Below are positions 36,617-46,412 of a DNA stretch of 64,000 nt, one piece after another. The stretch is from Haloferax elongans ATCC BAA-1513. Its GTDB lineage: Archaea; Halobacteriota; Halobacteria; Halobacteriales; Haloferacaceae. Both the position numbers and the translations under genes were made by a program. The DNA is taken from assembly GCF_000336755.1 (NCBI RefSeq), contig NZ_AOLK01000011.1, positions 98,443 through 162,442 of the forward strand, in the 5' to 3' direction. The notes under the pieces are model-generated. The model saw only the letters and a list, made by a program, of their open reading frames with translations. It was not told where the DNA came from and searched no databases. Positions within the stretch are counted from its first letter, which is position 1. Every line of letters begins with the position of its first letter.

Positions 36617-38152
36617 CTACCGGCGCTTCTTCACACCGAGTCCGAAGAGGCTCCCGAAGACAGCACCCCACACGGCGTGTGCGACGAGACTCGGCACAGA
36701 GAGTGTCGGGACGGTCGCGTCGATACCGACCCACTGGAGCCAAAGCGGCATGACGAACCCCGCCGCGAAGAACCACAGAAACAGGCCGTACACCACACCC
36801 AGACCGGCCATCACCGCTGGGCGGTGGGTTACACTCCACGGGTCACTGTTGCAGACGGCCGCCGCGAAGAGGATGCCGAAGACGACGCTGTGAAAGAGGT
36901 GTGTCACCCACCCGACGCCGACGTTCATCACGCCGTAGAGTGCACCGATGATGGCGAACGAGTCGGTGAGTAACTCTGTGACGGCACCCATCGCGACACC
37001 CGAGACGATGGCTGCGACAGTGGTGATGCCGAGCACCCACGGCGGGATTCCGTATCCAGACGAGTCGTCGACCACGTTCTCTGTGGAGTGCGCAAGCGAG
37101 ACGGTCACGACAGACCCATCTTCGGTAGTCTCCACGTCGACGTTGCCACCGTATTTGTCAACCACGAGCAGTCGCACGAGGGTGAGTCCGAAGCCCGTGG
37201 TCGGGTCGTCGTACTCGGGGAGGTCGCGCTCTTCGACGACTGCAGCGACGTTCTCTGGGATTCCCGGCCCCTCGTCGGTGATGTCGATGGTAACGTGGTT
37301 GTCGTGTGACGACACCCGAACCGAGACGTGCGGGTCGTCGATGTCGGCGTGGACGACTGCGTTTTCGAGGAGGTGTCGAAACGCGGTATCGAGGTGTGCG
37401 TCGGCCACGACGCGCGTCTCTGCCGGTGCGTCGGCGTCAAGCGAGATGCTCGCGTCCGGGTACGACGTTCGGACATCGTTGATTGCCGACCGGAGTCTCG
37501 GGTACACTCGCGTCGAAACCGACCCCTCACTCGCCGGGCCGACGATGGCTCGGAGTTCGGAGATGGACGTGTTGATGCGGTCGGCGTTTCGTTGAATGAC
37601 CTGCAAATTCGACGAGCCAGTCGTCTGTTCGGCCACGTCGAGGTCTGCGTAGCCACGGATGACGTTCACCTTGTTCAGCACTTCGTGGCGGAGAATCCGG
37701 TTGAGAACGGTCAGTCTGTCTGCCTGTTTCGACAACTCGCGACGGTGGCGTTTGTTCATCGCCGCGCGAACGCCGGTGAGGACGCCGCCGACAGACCCGC
37801 CGATGAGGACGTTCGCGACGAGCGCCGACCGGGTGAACTCGGTCAGTTTGGTGGCGTCTTCGGTTCCGGTCAGAGTCAATACAAGGACGATGACCATCGA
37901 AAGCGTGCCGAGGACGCTCCACGCGGCGACGGTGTTTACGAACGTCTCGTCGTACGAACTCACCACAAGCCCGATGCCGAAGACGGTCAACCCCAGACCG
38001 AGGACGAGAAACGCTGCCTGTCCGATGAGAAACTCGCTGAGGGTCGAACTGGCATCTATCGACTCTAACACTGTGTATCGGGTCCCCAGAAAGCCAATGG
38101 CAGCGACTACGAACCCTCCGTACTTCACGTCGCTTTCGTGGAGACCCACCAT
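36617..38152 (-). CDS. Membrane histidine kinase with an extra C-terminal membrane domain
   Basis: 511 residues from ATG 38152 (a GTG at 38170 is possible). About four N-terminal helices (10-125) precede the HisKA box RILRHEVLN (His about 156). The HATPase follows: N box ENAVVH, G1 DEGPGIP and G2 GFGLTLV (about 240-345). A second membrane domain follows at about 365-511 with four helices and repeated GVMNVGVGWVTHLFHSVVFG and VAHAVWGAVFGSLFG motifs. That part resembles stand-alone haloarchaeal membrane proteins. No response regulator is adjacent. Confidence 0.85.
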   Translation of the reverse strand: MVGLHESDVKYGGFVVAAIGFLGTRYTVLESIDASSTLSEFLIGQAAFLVLGLGLTVFGIGLVVSSYDETFVNTVAAWSVLGTLSMVIVLVLTLTGTEDATKLTEFTRSALVANVLIGGSVGGVLTGVRAAMNKRHRRELSKQADRLTVLNRILRHEVLNKVNVIRGYADLDVAEQTTGSSNLQVIQRNADRINTSISELRAIVGPASEGSVSTRVYPRLRSAINDVRTSYPDASISLDADAPAETRVVADAHLDTAFRHLLENAVVHADIDDPHVSVRVSSHDNHVTIDITDEGPGIPENVAAVVEERDLPEYDDPTTGFGLTLVRLLVVDKYGGNVDVETTEDGSVVTVSLAHSTENVVDDSSGYGIPPWVLGITTVAAIVSGVAMGAVTELLTDSFAIIGALYGVMNVGVGWVTHLFHSVVFGILFAAAVCNSDPWSVTHRPAVMAGLGVVYGLFLWFFAAGFVMPLWLQWVGIDATVPTLSVPSLVAHAVWGAVFGSLFGLGVKKRR

Positions 38153-38283
38153 GTGATGTATATAGTTCACACGACACGAGACTTATCCTTTTGGTGACTG
38201 TTACGATGAGATGAATGTGGTCTGTATTGACTCGTTTTCGAAGGCGCAGGAAGCCGTGTGGGGGCCGAAGCGGGGGAGATAGC

Positions 38284-38382
38284 CGGGTTGGTGGGTGGTC
38301 GGTTGATGGCTGGCTGGTGGCCGGTTAGTGGTCGGTTAGTGGTTGGCTGGTGGCCGGTTGGTGGTCGGTTAGTGGTCGGTGC
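38284..38382. repeat. Minisatellite of 11-bp units
   Basis: A run of GGTYRGTGGYC-like 11-mers. It includes two 33-bp units, 38311-38343 and 38344-38376, that differ at one base. The units are GT-rich on the plus strand with almost no A. It lies between a histidine kinase and an SMR exporter gene, downstream of the exporter (minus). Confidence 0.9.
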
Positions 38383-38409
38383 CGTGCGCTCCGTCAGCGT
38401 CCAGAGCCG

Positions 38410-38742
38410 CTAGTGAGCGCTCATCTCGGAGAGGACGTTGACACAGTAGATGCCCGCGAGGATGAGAAGCATGCCGACGACGCCGGTCAGGTCGATTGGC
38501 TCGTCGAACACGACGATGCCGATAGCTGCCACGCCCACGATACCGAGTGCGGCCCACGTCCCGTACACGACGCCGATTGGGAGTTCTTCCAGCGTCAGCG
38601 AGACCAAGTAGAACGCGACTCCGTAACCGACGACGACGCCGATACTTGGTGCTGGCTTCGAAAAGCCCGCCGAGAGTTTGAGGGCGGTCGTTCCGACGAG
38701 TTCTGAGACGATTGCGGCAGCGAGCAGTACGTACGGATTCAT
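38410..38742 (-). CDS. Small multidrug resistance (SMR) family exporter
   Basis: 110 residues, four helices, from ATG 38742. The essential glutamate of helix 1 is present (IVSELVGTTALK, Glu14), and GVVYGTWAALGIVG in helix 3 is diagnostic of EmrE/SugE-type proteins. It exports cationic compounds or guanidinium; the exact substrate is not readable. It is a single gene rather than a pair, so it probably acts as a homodimer. Confidence 0.92.
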   Translation of the reverse strand: MNPYVLLAAAIVSELVGTTALKLSAGFSKPAPSIGVVVGYGVAFYLVSLTLEELPIGVVYGTWAALGIVGVAAIGIVVFDEPIDLTGVVGMLLILAGIYCVNVLSEMSAH

Positions 38743-38853
38743 GTCAGTCGGTCGTCTTACTCGACGTATGATGATTCTGAAATATCCCGCCACTTGCGGG
38801 GCGTTGTTCCAGAATTACCAAGCATCCGCCACCGAATCGTTCAGTACGCGACA

Positions 38854-39642
38854 ATGACCGAATTCGGCGAACTCGGCCTGTCGAGCTACGAAGAGAAGGT
38901 TTACCGGACGCTCCTCGTCACGGGCGCGGCGACTGCAACGGCGCTCTCGGAGGCGAGCGAGGTTCCCAAAGGTCGGATTTACGACGTTCTCAACGGCCTC
39001 GAAGCCAGACGACTCGTTCGGACGCACTCGACACAGCCGACGCGGTACGTCCCCGTCGACCCGCCGACTGCGGTCGAGCGACTGCTCGCAGAGCGCGCCG
39101 CGGAACTGTCCGAAGAGTGGTCGCGCTATCTCGATGTCGCCGACACGGTTCGGTCGAATCTCCTGCCGACGCCCCCGGCAGACGGCAACCTCTGGCTCGG
39201 GTCGCTCGGCAGCGACGAGATGCAGACGGCGATGCAGCAACACGTTCGGACGGCGACTTCGACGCTTCACGCTGCTGTCGGACCGCCCTACGAGCAGGCT
39301 TCGTGGGAGACGCTCCAGACCGAGTTCGACGCGTTCTTCGACGGCGCACAGGCAGACCTCGACGTGTCGATACTCCTCAGCGACCGCGTTCTCGACGTGC
39401 TTCCCGAGGAGTTCCCGAGTCTGATTGGGTCGCAGTCGCCGACAGTCGAACTCAGGGCCCACCCGGAGATTCCGGTCTCGTTCGACGTCGTCGACCGGAC
39501 GGTCGCGTCGGTCGACATCCCGCACCCGCAGTCGGCCGCCGACCGTTTCGGCATCGTCGCGGTGCAAGAACAGGCCGTCGTCGACGAATTCGAACGGCAG
39601 TTTCAGCAGTTGTGGACTGCGGCGACGCCGCTCACCGAGTAG
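38854..39642 (+). CDS. TrmB family transcriptional regulator
   Basis: 262 residues from ATG 38854. The N-terminal winged helix [18 protein letters not shown] ... [23 protein letters not shown] (about 7-60) is the TrmB signature. A coiled linker (about 70-95) and a C-terminal phospholipase-D-like sensor domain follow. TrmB proteins usually sense sugars. It is divergent from the SMR exporter, so it may control that gene; the ligand is unknown. Confidence 0.9.
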   Translation: MTEFGELGLSSYEEKVYRTLLVTGAATATALSEASEVPKGRIYDVLNGLEARRLVRTHSTQPTRYVPVDPPTAVERLLAERAAELSEEWSRYLDVADTVRSNLLPTPPADGNLWLGSLGSDEMQTAMQQHVRTATSTLHAAVGPPYEQASWETLQTEFDAFFDGAQADLDVSILLSDRVLDVLPEEFPSLIGSQSPTVELRAHPEIPVSFDVVDRTVASVDIPHPQSAADRFGIVAVQEQAVVDEFERQFQQLWTAATPLTE

Positions 39643-39737
39643 CGAGATGCGCAGGTCCACTCGCAGCATCGTACCGACGGGGTTCGCCGAGACGTCGCTT
39701 CGTCTCTTTTATCACGGCCACTCCCCGACTCACGACT

Positions 39738-40160
39738 ATGTCTTCGAACAGAAAGGGCGACCGGCGCGAGCGCGAACTCGTCAACAGACTCGACGAGGCC
39801 GGGTTCGCGGTCATGCGTGCCCCCGCGTCCGGGAGCGCGACGACCCGGGAACTCCCCGACGTGCTCGCGGGCAACGGCGACGTGTTCTACGCCATCGAGG
39901 CGAAGGCGTCCAGCGGCCGCCCCATCTATCTCGACGGCGAAGAGGTCGAAGCCCTCATCTACTTCTCGCAGAACTTCGGGGCGAAAGCCCGCATCGCCGT
40001 GCGCTTCGACCGTGAAGATTGGTACTTCTTCCACCCGGGCGACCTCTATGTGACCGACGGCGGCAACTACCGCGTCAAGAAGGAAACCGCACTCTCGGAG
40101 GGCGAAGACTTCGACTCGTTCGTCGGCGGGCCGACGCAGACGCGTCTGGGCGACTCGTAG
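39738..40160 (+). CDS. hjc: Holliday junction resolvase Hjc
   Basis: 140 residues. The nuclease fold has the catalytic set Glu11, Asp41 (ELPDVLA), Glu54 and Lys56 (AIEAKAS), plus a basic N-terminus ([14 protein letters not shown]). It cuts four-way junctions in recombination and fork repair. It stands alone, convergent with the SWIM gene. Confidence 0.95.
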   Translation: MSSNRKGDRRERELVNRLDEAGFAVMRAPASGSATTRELPDVLAGNGDVFYAIEAKASSGRPIYLDGEEVEALIYFSQNFGAKARIAVRFDREDWYFFHPGDLYVTDGGNYRVKKETALSEGEDFDSFVGGPTQTRLGDS

Positions 40161-40178
40161 CTGTCTCTTATTTCGAAT

Positions 40179-40868
40179 TCACACCCGCGCAAATCGCTCG
40201 CCGAGTGACTGCACCCCGACGAACCCCTGTTCGACCCGCCGGAGACGAGAGGCCGGGAATCGGTACGCCCGCAATTCTCCGAGGTCAGCGAGTCCAGCGT
40301 CTGCCGGTAGCGACCCGAGGTAGACGGCCTCGAAGACCGGTTCGTGGTCGCCGTAGTCGGCGTTGGTCTCGTAGTCGGAGACGAGGTCTCCGGTCTCAGT
40401 TCGGGTCTCGTCGGCGCGGGTGCCGAGGTCGCGGGTGACGACGAGTAGGCTTCCGGTCTCGCGGTCGTGGACGAGGTCACCGGGGTGGTGCTCGTGGTCA
40501 GAACAGAGGTACGGCCCGGTCGCCTCCATCGGGACGAACGTCTTGTCACCGCAGACGGCACAGGTGGCGCTACGGCGACCCGGTGGCGGGACTTCGCCGC
40601 GCGTAATCTCGATAGCGACGCGGCGCAGGTGCTTACAGCGAGCGTGTCGGATGGCGTTGTCGGGGCAGGTACAGGTGCGGGCGTCAACGTCGACGACGTA
40701 GGTGCCGCCGTCGGTTTCGACGACGTAGCGGCCGTCGCGAAGCGGTCGCACGGCCATTGGTTCGACGCGTGCGCGGCGTGAACGACCGGACAGTCCATCG
40801 GGCGGAAGCGTCGTCTTTCGGCGCACCGGGCGGCGAGTCGACGCGGGTGTGTGTACGGTGTGCGTCAT
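40179..40868 (-). CDS. SWIM zinc-finger protein
   Basis: 229 residues, or 192 if it starts at the internal ATG (MAVRPLRDGRYVVE). The SWIM motif CTC...CKH is Cys66, Cys68, Cys78 and His80, with the usual CxCx9CxH spacing. A second pair (CAVCG near 102, CSDH near 120) may hold another zinc. SWIM proteins take part in DNA or protein binding, often with recombination enzymes, and hjc is its convergent neighbour. A TATATC element lies about 50 bases before the start, so a 5' leader is likely. Confidence 0.85.
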   Translation of the reverse strand: MTHTVHTPASTRRPVRRKTTLPPDGLSGRSRRARVEPMAVRPLRDGRYVVETDGGTYVVDVDARTCTCPDNAIRHARCKHLRRVAIEITRGEVPPPGRRSATCAVCGDKTFVPMEATGPYLCSDHEHHPGDLVHDRETGSLLVVTRDLGTRADETRTETGDLVSDYETNADYGDHEPVFEAVYLGSLPADAGLADLGELRAYRFPASRLRRVEQGFVGVQSLGERFARV

Positions 40869-41037
40869 GGTGGTGCCGGGGAGTCTCCAGTGGTTGTCCT
40901 CCGGTGGCTCCCAGTACGTAGATATACGGCCCCGAGCGACCTAAACCCTCGTTTCGGGTGGAATTCACCCGCCAGAGTGCCCGTCTCGGGAGCGCTCCAT
41001 CGAAGCCCTTTTAGAATGGCCACGGATACGTCGTCGC

Positions 41038-41241
41038 ATGGCTATCGAAGCGGAGATGCGTCGGAAGATTGCCGTCTCCATCGTCGCGGTCGGGGTATTT
41101 ATCGCCCTCATCGTCGGCATCGGCGCGACCTACAATCAGACTGGACTGGTCGCCACGGGCGGTCTCGCTCTCGTGGGAGCTATCGCGGCGTTCGTGCTCG
41201 TGATGGCTGGTATCGGCATCTGGTTGTCCCGGTCGTCCTAA
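41038..41241 (+). CDS. 67-residue two-helix membrane protein
   Basis: Helices at about 11-30 and 38-62 follow a charged N-terminus (EAEMRRKIAV). A CTTTTAGAATG promoter element about 26 bases upstream supports the ATG. A conserved-looking haloarchaeal small protein; function unknown. Confidence 0.7.
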   Translation: MAIEAEMRRKIAVSIVAVGVFIALIVGIGATYNQTGLVATGGLALVGAIAAFVLVMAGIGIWLSRSS

Positions 41242-41371
41242 GCCGGCAGAAGAACGCAAGCGGTTTCTCTCTCCTCTCGTCCGGTTTCCGAGTGAGTGAC
41301 GACGCTGTCGTGACGATGTCGCTAACGGCGGCTGACAGCATTCGAAACCGTTGGAAAACGTTGCATCCGGC

Positions 41372-42439
41372 TCACTCGGCGTCTTCCATCGCCGTCTCGT
41401 AGTACGCCATCGGGTGGGCGATGGTGTCGCAGCGGTCGTCGCGATTCACACAGAGGTCGTACGCCTGCATCGTCTCACAGGAGGGCGGCGCGAACTGTGA
41501 CCCGCTGGAGTCTGCGAGCACCGTTGCTCGCGTTTCCAGTGCCTCCGCGCTCGCGTCGCCGACGACGCTGCCGACTTCTTCGGGGTCGAGGCCGACGCCG
41601 ACGAGGAACGCCGCAAGGGAGAAGGCCGCCTCGTTGGGCAGTGATTCGCCGTCTTGGGTCCGTTCGAGGAGCGCCGAGATACACGGCGGAAACAGGTCCG
41701 GTTCGACCGAGTCGGCGTAGACGGCGTTGATAGCACCGCGGTCAGAAAGCAGATTCCGAATACGCTGGACGTGGGAGTCGAGCGCCGCCGCGAGTTGGTC
41801 ACCTGCGTCGCTGCCGCGGACGGCGAAGGGAAGACCCTCGGAGACTCGGCGACGTGTCGCTTCGCGGAGGATACTGTACAGTTCCTTTCGGGCGACGCGA
41901 ACCGCGCCGTCGGCGAGTGCTCGGTTGACCAGCCGCCACTCGTCGCCCCAGTCGGGGTCCGAGTAGGTGAGATACGGGCCAACATCGACCCAGTAGTGGT
42001 CCGGGGCACGGTGTCGACTCTCCTGTCGTTCGGTTCGCACCGCCCCGTCGAGGTCGAACTCCTGAAGCACCTCGTCGAACGAGGCGCGGGCCTCGCCTTC
42101 GACGCCATCACCGTTTGCGCCGAAGTCGTCGACCATGCGCTCGTAGGCGGTGTCGGCCTCGGCGCGGGCGTATTTGTCCACCGCCGCGGGCGTCTCGATA
42201 AGCGAGACGAGGATGCGGGCGATTGGGTACGAAAGCAGTTCTTCCTGTGTGTCCCACGCGTAGGGGTCGTCGGGTTCGACGGTCCCCTCCATGAGGGCTC
42301 GTTCGACGCGCTCGACGCCACGCTCGACGGCCGGGGCGTCTTCGGCGATGAGCGCCGCGATAGCGACGTCTGCCGATTCGACCGCCTCTCTGGCCGCGGC
42401 GAAGAACGGGTAGCGAGCGTGGAGCGGGCGCATCCGCAT
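41372..42439 (-). CDS. priL: DNA primase large subunit
   Basis: 355 residues. It pairs with PriS to make RNA primers and carries a 4Fe-4S cluster in its C-terminal half. Candidate ligands are Cys in FPPCISALLER, PSCETMQ, YDLCVN and DRCDTI, in that order. The N-terminal helical part is typical of archaeal PriL. priS is not in the window. The start may be either of two ATGs two codons apart (42439 or 42433). Confidence 0.93.
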   Translation of the reverse strand: MRMRPLHARYPFFAAAREAVESADVAIAALIAEDAPAVERGVERVERALMEGTVEPDDPYAWDTQEELLSYPIARILVSLIETPAAVDKYARAEADTAYERMVDDFGANGDGVEGEARASFDEVLQEFDLDGAVRTERQESRHRAPDHYWVDVGPYLTYSDPDWGDEWRLVNRALADGAVRVARKELYSILREATRRRVSEGLPFAVRGSDAGDQLAAALDSHVQRIRNLLSDRGAINAVYADSVEPDLFPPCISALLERTQDGESLPNEAAFSLAAFLVGVGLDPEEVGSVVGDASAEALETRATVLADSSGSQFAPPSCETMQAYDLCVNRDDRCDTIAHPMAYYETAMEDAE

Positions 42440-42553
42440 ACCGCCTCCTTCCGGGTGCCCACCGATAAACGCGACGAATCTCCCGGTCGGGTGACCACCC
42501 GCGCCGCCGACGCATCACACGACCTATTACGGACCACGCCATCAGTCACTCTC

Positions 42554-43147
42554 GTGCCGCACTTCGACTACCCGTGTCCGGACTGTCGCGCCACGACGAG
42601 TCTCCACGACGCCGACTGCCGGTTCGAGGGGACGCCGTGGGTCGAGGTCGAACGCGCATACGTCGATATCGTCTCGGTCCTCACCGGCGGCCCGTGCGAC
42701 GAAGAGACGCTTCGCCAGGAAGCCCCGGGGGAGTGGGGGCCCCTCCAGCAGGCCGCTCTGGACCGTCTCACACGCGACGAACGGGTGTCGGAGGCGAACT
42801 CCGGCGTCTTGCGACTGCTCACCGCCGAGGAGTTCAGAGAAGAAGTCTCCGAACCGACTCGCGAACCGATGCGGACGCTCTACCTGAAAGGGAGCGTCCC
42901 GGGCTGTCACGACAACGCCGTCTTTGCCATGATTGCGTGGTACGAGATGGTCGGTCTCTCGTGGCCCGAGACGCGCGAGAACGTCGTCAACTGGCTTCGC
43001 GAGACGGGTGCGTGGGACCGCGGCGGCTTCGAGGAGACGACGCCGCAGGAACTCGTCGAGAAGAAACGCCACGTGTACGAGGCGGGCTACGGGTGGAAAG
43101 AGAAAGCGACGGCGGCGAAACGCGTTATCGACCGCTACCACGCCTGA
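42554..43147 (+). CDS. Conserved haloarchaeal protein next to priL, unknown
   Basis: 197 residues from GTG 42554. The N-terminus has a zinc-ribbon-like pair CPDC (8-11) and a later Cys, followed by a helical region with a WxxxxGLSW stretch and an ending rich in Lys/Glu. It is divergent from priL with 114 bases between. I recall no function. The longer frame upstream overlaps priL and is rejected. Confidence 0.8.
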   Translation: MPHFDYPCPDCRATTSLHDADCRFEGTPWVEVERAYVDIVSVLTGGPCDEETLRQEAPGEWGPLQQAALDRLTRDERVSEANSGVLRLLTAEEFREEVSEPTREPMRTLYLKGSVPGCHDNAVFAMIAWYEMVGLSWPETRENVVNWLRETGAWDRGGFEETTPQELVEKKRHVYEAGYGWKEKATAAKRVIDRYHA

Positions 43148-43218
43148 GTCGGTCTCTCGAATCTCCTCTCCGGCGTTTGGCCGTAATGGTTAGGAACGTC
43201 TCGCTCCATTGATGAGTC

Positions 43219-44583
43219 GTGAGTGTTCCGGAATCGGCAGTTGTAACTGAAGCACCCCCACCGGCGGACGAGGAGGGTTCGGGGTCGAAACGCGCTCTCG
43301 CCGTCGTCATCGCAATCGTGTTTATCGACCTGCTCGGCTTTGGGGTGGTTATCCCGATTCTCCCGTTTTACGTGCGGAGCTTCGCCATCAGCGACGTGTT
43401 CATCGGATTACTCGCGGCGTCGTATTCCATCATGCAGTTTCTCGCCGCACCAATCCTCGGTCGCATCTCCGACCAGCGCGGTCGGCGACCGGTCATCATG
43501 CTGTCGCTCGTCGGCAGCGTCCTCGCGTGGACCGTCTTCGGCCTCGCCGGACAGGTCGAACTCGCACTCGGGACGACTGCCGCGGTGGCGACGCTCTTCG
43601 CCTCACGGATGCTTGCGGGAGCCATGGGCGGGAATATCGCCACCGCACAGGCGTACATCGCAGACATCACGCCCGCAGAACGCCGTGCTGGCGCGCTGGG
43701 ACTCATCGGTGCCTCGTTCAGCCTCGGGTTCATCTTCGGCCCGGCTATCGGCGGCTTGATGGCTTCGGACCCGGTCGTCGCTGGCGCTCGCGACGTTCTC
43801 CCAGCGGTCGTACCGGCGACGCGCTTCTCGCTGCCGAGTTTCACCGCTGCCGCGTTGAGTCTCGTCAGTCTTGGCTTCGCGTTTGTCTTCCTGCGCGAAC
43901 CGGACAGAAAGCGCAGTACTGCCGCATCGTCGACGACGACCCTCGTCTCACAGTTCCGGGGGGCGCTCGCCGACGACGCACTCCGCGGTCTGGTCGTGGC
44001 GTTTTTCGTCGTCTCGGTGGCCTTCTCGGGGATTCAGGTCATGTTCATTCCCTTCGCCGCCGACATCTACGGCTACGGCGAGACGGAGACAGCGTTGTTC
44101 TTGACGTACATCGGTATTCTCGGCACGCTGAATCAGGGCGTCGTCGTCGGGCAACTCGCTCGGCGGTACTCCGAAGCGGTGCTGGCCGTCGTCGGTGCAT
44201 TCGGGTTGATGCTCGCACTTGCCCTCCTTCCCTTCTCGCCGACGCTCGGTGGGTTCCTCCCCGCTATCGCTGGACCGGCGTGGCTCACGCGCGAACTCGT
44301 CGCGCTCCTCCTCGTCGGTGCGCTCCTCTCGTTCGGCAACGGGATGTTGAACGTCTCGCTTTCGACGCTCGTCTCGACCTCCGCCTCGGACGACCAGCAG
44401 GGAAACGCCTTCGGCGTCACGCAGGGCGCAGGCAGCCTCGGGCGTACTGTGGGCCCGCCGGCGATGGCAGCGCTCTACGTCCTCGCGTACTGGTCGCCGT
44501 TCGTCGCCGGGGCAGTCTTGGTCATCCCCGTCATCTACATCCTCGCCGCGGTCGCTCGTCGCCCGCGTCGAGTGCTGTCGTGA
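43219..44583 (+). CDS. Major facilitator superfamily exporter
   Basis: 454 residues from a GTG, twelve membrane helices. Motif A GRISDQRGRRPV sits in the loop after helix 2 (about 87-98), and the family motif C-like GFIFGPAIGG (near 168-177) is typical of drug/H+ antiporters of the TetA/DHA1 type. A charged N-terminus precedes helix 1. The substrate is not known. Confidence 0.9.
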   Translation: MSVPESAVVTEAPPPADEEGSGSKRALAVVIAIVFIDLLGFGVVIPILPFYVRSFAISDVFIGLLAASYSIMQFLAAPILGRISDQRGRRPVIMLSLVGSVLAWTVFGLAGQVELALGTTAAVATLFASRMLAGAMGGNIATAQAYIADITPAERRAGALGLIGASFSLGFIFGPAIGGLMASDPVVAGARDVLPAVVPATRFSLPSFTAAALSLVSLGFAFVFLREPDRKRSTAASSTTTLVSQFRGALADDALRGLVVAFFVVSVAFSGIQVMFIPFAADIYGYGETETALFLTYIGILGTLNQGVVVGQLARRYSEAVLAVVGAFGLMLALALLPFSPTLGGFLPAIAGPAWLTRELVALLLVGALLSFGNGMLNVSLSTLVSTSASDDQQGNAFGVTQGAGSLGRTVGPPAMAALYVLAYWSPFVAGAVLVIPVIYILAAVARRPRRVLS

Positions 44584-44656
44584 CCGTGACCACACGACGT
44601 ATCGCAGGCAGCCGTGGACCCACAAGTGTTAGGCCCGCGGACTTGGATTGCTACTC

Positions 44657-46354
44657 GTGGTCTCGGCTAGCGTACTTTCGCCCCTCGTAGTTCTGTGTGC
44701 GCTTGCAGCCGCAGTCTCGGGAACCATCGCGGTGATTGCGTGGCGCGAAGGGACCGAACCAGGCTCGAAGTCGCTTTCTGTCCTCCTGTTCGCCGCGACC
44801 CTCTGGGCTGCGTCGTACGCGGTCGCACTCACGACGTTCGACCTCGGCACTCGCGCGTGGTTCGAAATCCCAATCGAAATCGCACAGGCAATCATCGCTC
44901 CGGCGTGGTTCGCCTTCTCGCTCGCGTACACTGGCCGCGGCGACCTGCTCACGAAGCGAACCGTCGGCGTGTTGCTCATCTTTCCGGCCTTCGTCGTCGC
45001 CAGTATGCTGGCCGACCCGGCCAGTAACCTCCTCTGGACGAACTACCGACTCGACCCGATTCTCGGCGCGGCGACGGTCCGGTTCGACCCGACGTTTTGG
45101 TACCTCCTCCACGCCGTCTACGGGTACGTCATCATCGGCACCGGGTTGGTGCTCGTGGTGGAGATGCTGGTCGAACGACTCTCTCACTACCGCGAACAGG
45201 CTGTCGCGCTCGCTATCGGCTCGACTGCGCCGACCGTCGCACACGTCGCCCACACCTTCCAACTCGGCCCGCTGACGATGATTAACTTCACCCCCATCGC
45301 GCTCTCGGTGACGGGTGCGACGTTTGGCTACGCACTCTATCAGTTCCAACTGTTCGGCCTCTCGCCAGCGACGGGTCGGTTGGGTCGCCGCTCCGCCATC
45401 GACGACGTTGCGGTCGGCATTCTCGTCCTCGACCGCGAGAACCGCGTCGTCGACGCAAACGCGGCCGCGACGTCACTCCTCGATATCGATGGTGCGTCGG
45501 CGGCGCTCGAACCGCTTTCGGCGGTCCTCCCGGGCGTCAACCTCGACTCGGACCGCCAACTCGTCGACGTGACTGTCGACCGCCGTCGCCGAACGTACGA
45601 GGTGACTGTCTCGCCAGTGACCGACCAGTATGACCAAACGCTCGGCCGAACTGTCACCATCTCGGACGTGACCGCCCGTGTTCGACGCCGACAGCGCCTC
45701 GAAGTGTTGAACCGCGTCCTCCGGCACAACCTCCGAAACGACATGACGGTCGTCATCGGGTACGCCGACATGGTCGAAGACCGCCTCCCGGACGGCGAAC
45801 AACACGCAGCGGAGACGATTCGCTCCCGGTCGAACGCCCTGCTCTCGCTCGGCGAGAAGGCGCGGTCTGTCGAGCAGGTCATGGCGAACATCGACGCCGA
45901 ACACAACTTCGACGCGGTACAGACGGTCGAAGGCGTCGTCAACGAGGTGCAGTCGTCGTCCGATACCGGGTCGGTAACTATCGACGCGCCACCGACGCTG
46001 CAGGTCGTGGGCAGCGAATCGGCGACGAAACTCGTCGTGCGTGAACTCGTCGAGAACGCGTTCGACCACGGTGGCGACGACCCGAACGTTCGCGTCGGGA
46101 TTCGCCAAGACCAGTCGGACCTCGTCGTGACGGTCACAGACGACGGTCCCGGTATCCCGGAGTACGAACGCAGCGTCGTCGAGACGGGTGGTGAGTCCGC
46201 ACTGGAACACGGCAGCGGTATCGGACTGTGGGCCGCCCACTGGACGGTCGATGCGCTCGGCGGTCGGCTCTCGTTCGATGTCGAAGACGGAACGACGGCG
46301 ACGGTTCGACTCCCGCGGTGGTGCGGGAGAGCCACGGACGTATCTGACGAGTAA
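44657..46354 (+). CDS. 7TM-PAS histidine kinase
   Basis: 565 residues from GTG 44657; a TTG three codons earlier is possible. Seven membrane helices (1-225) are followed by a short PAS domain (about 248-335) and the HisKA box NRVLRHNLRND (His about 357). The HATPase has ELVENAFDH, DDGPGIP and GSGIGLW (about 440-555). Archaeal 7TM kinases often lack an attached receiver, and no response regulator lies in this window. It converges with pcn. Confidence 0.9.
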   Translation: MVSASVLSPLVVLCALAAAVSGTIAVIAWREGTEPGSKSLSVLLFAATLWAASYAVALTTFDLGTRAWFEIPIEIAQAIIAPAWFAFSLAYTGRGDLLTKRTVGVLLIFPAFVVASMLADPASNLLWTNYRLDPILGAATVRFDPTFWYLLHAVYGYVIIGTGLVLVVEMLVERLSHYREQAVALAIGSTAPTVAHVAHTFQLGPLTMINFTPIALSVTGATFGYALYQFQLFGLSPATGRLGRRSAIDDVAVGILVLDRENRVVDANAAATSLLDIDGASAALEPLSAVLPGVNLDSDRQLVDVTVDRRRRTYEVTVSPVTDQYDQTLGRTVTISDVTARVRRRQRLEVLNRVLRHNLRNDMTVVIGYADMVEDRLPDGEQHAAETIRSRSNALLSLGEKARSVEQVMANIDAEHNFDAVQTVEGVVNEVQSSSDTGSVTIDAPPTLQVVGSESATKLVVRELVENAFDHGGDDPNVRVGIRQDQSDLVVTVTDDGPGIPEYERSVVETGGESALEHGSGIGLWAAHWTVDALGGRLSFDVEDGTTATVRLPRWCGRATDVSDE

Positions 46355-46412
46355 GTCGAGAGTCCAGTCGCTCACGAGTGTCGATGCCGCAGAAAAGTGG
46401 TGGGACGCTCGG

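Noticed and set aside
38171-38283. Gene between the kinase and the minisatellite
   Set aside because: No frame longer than a few codons with coding composition.
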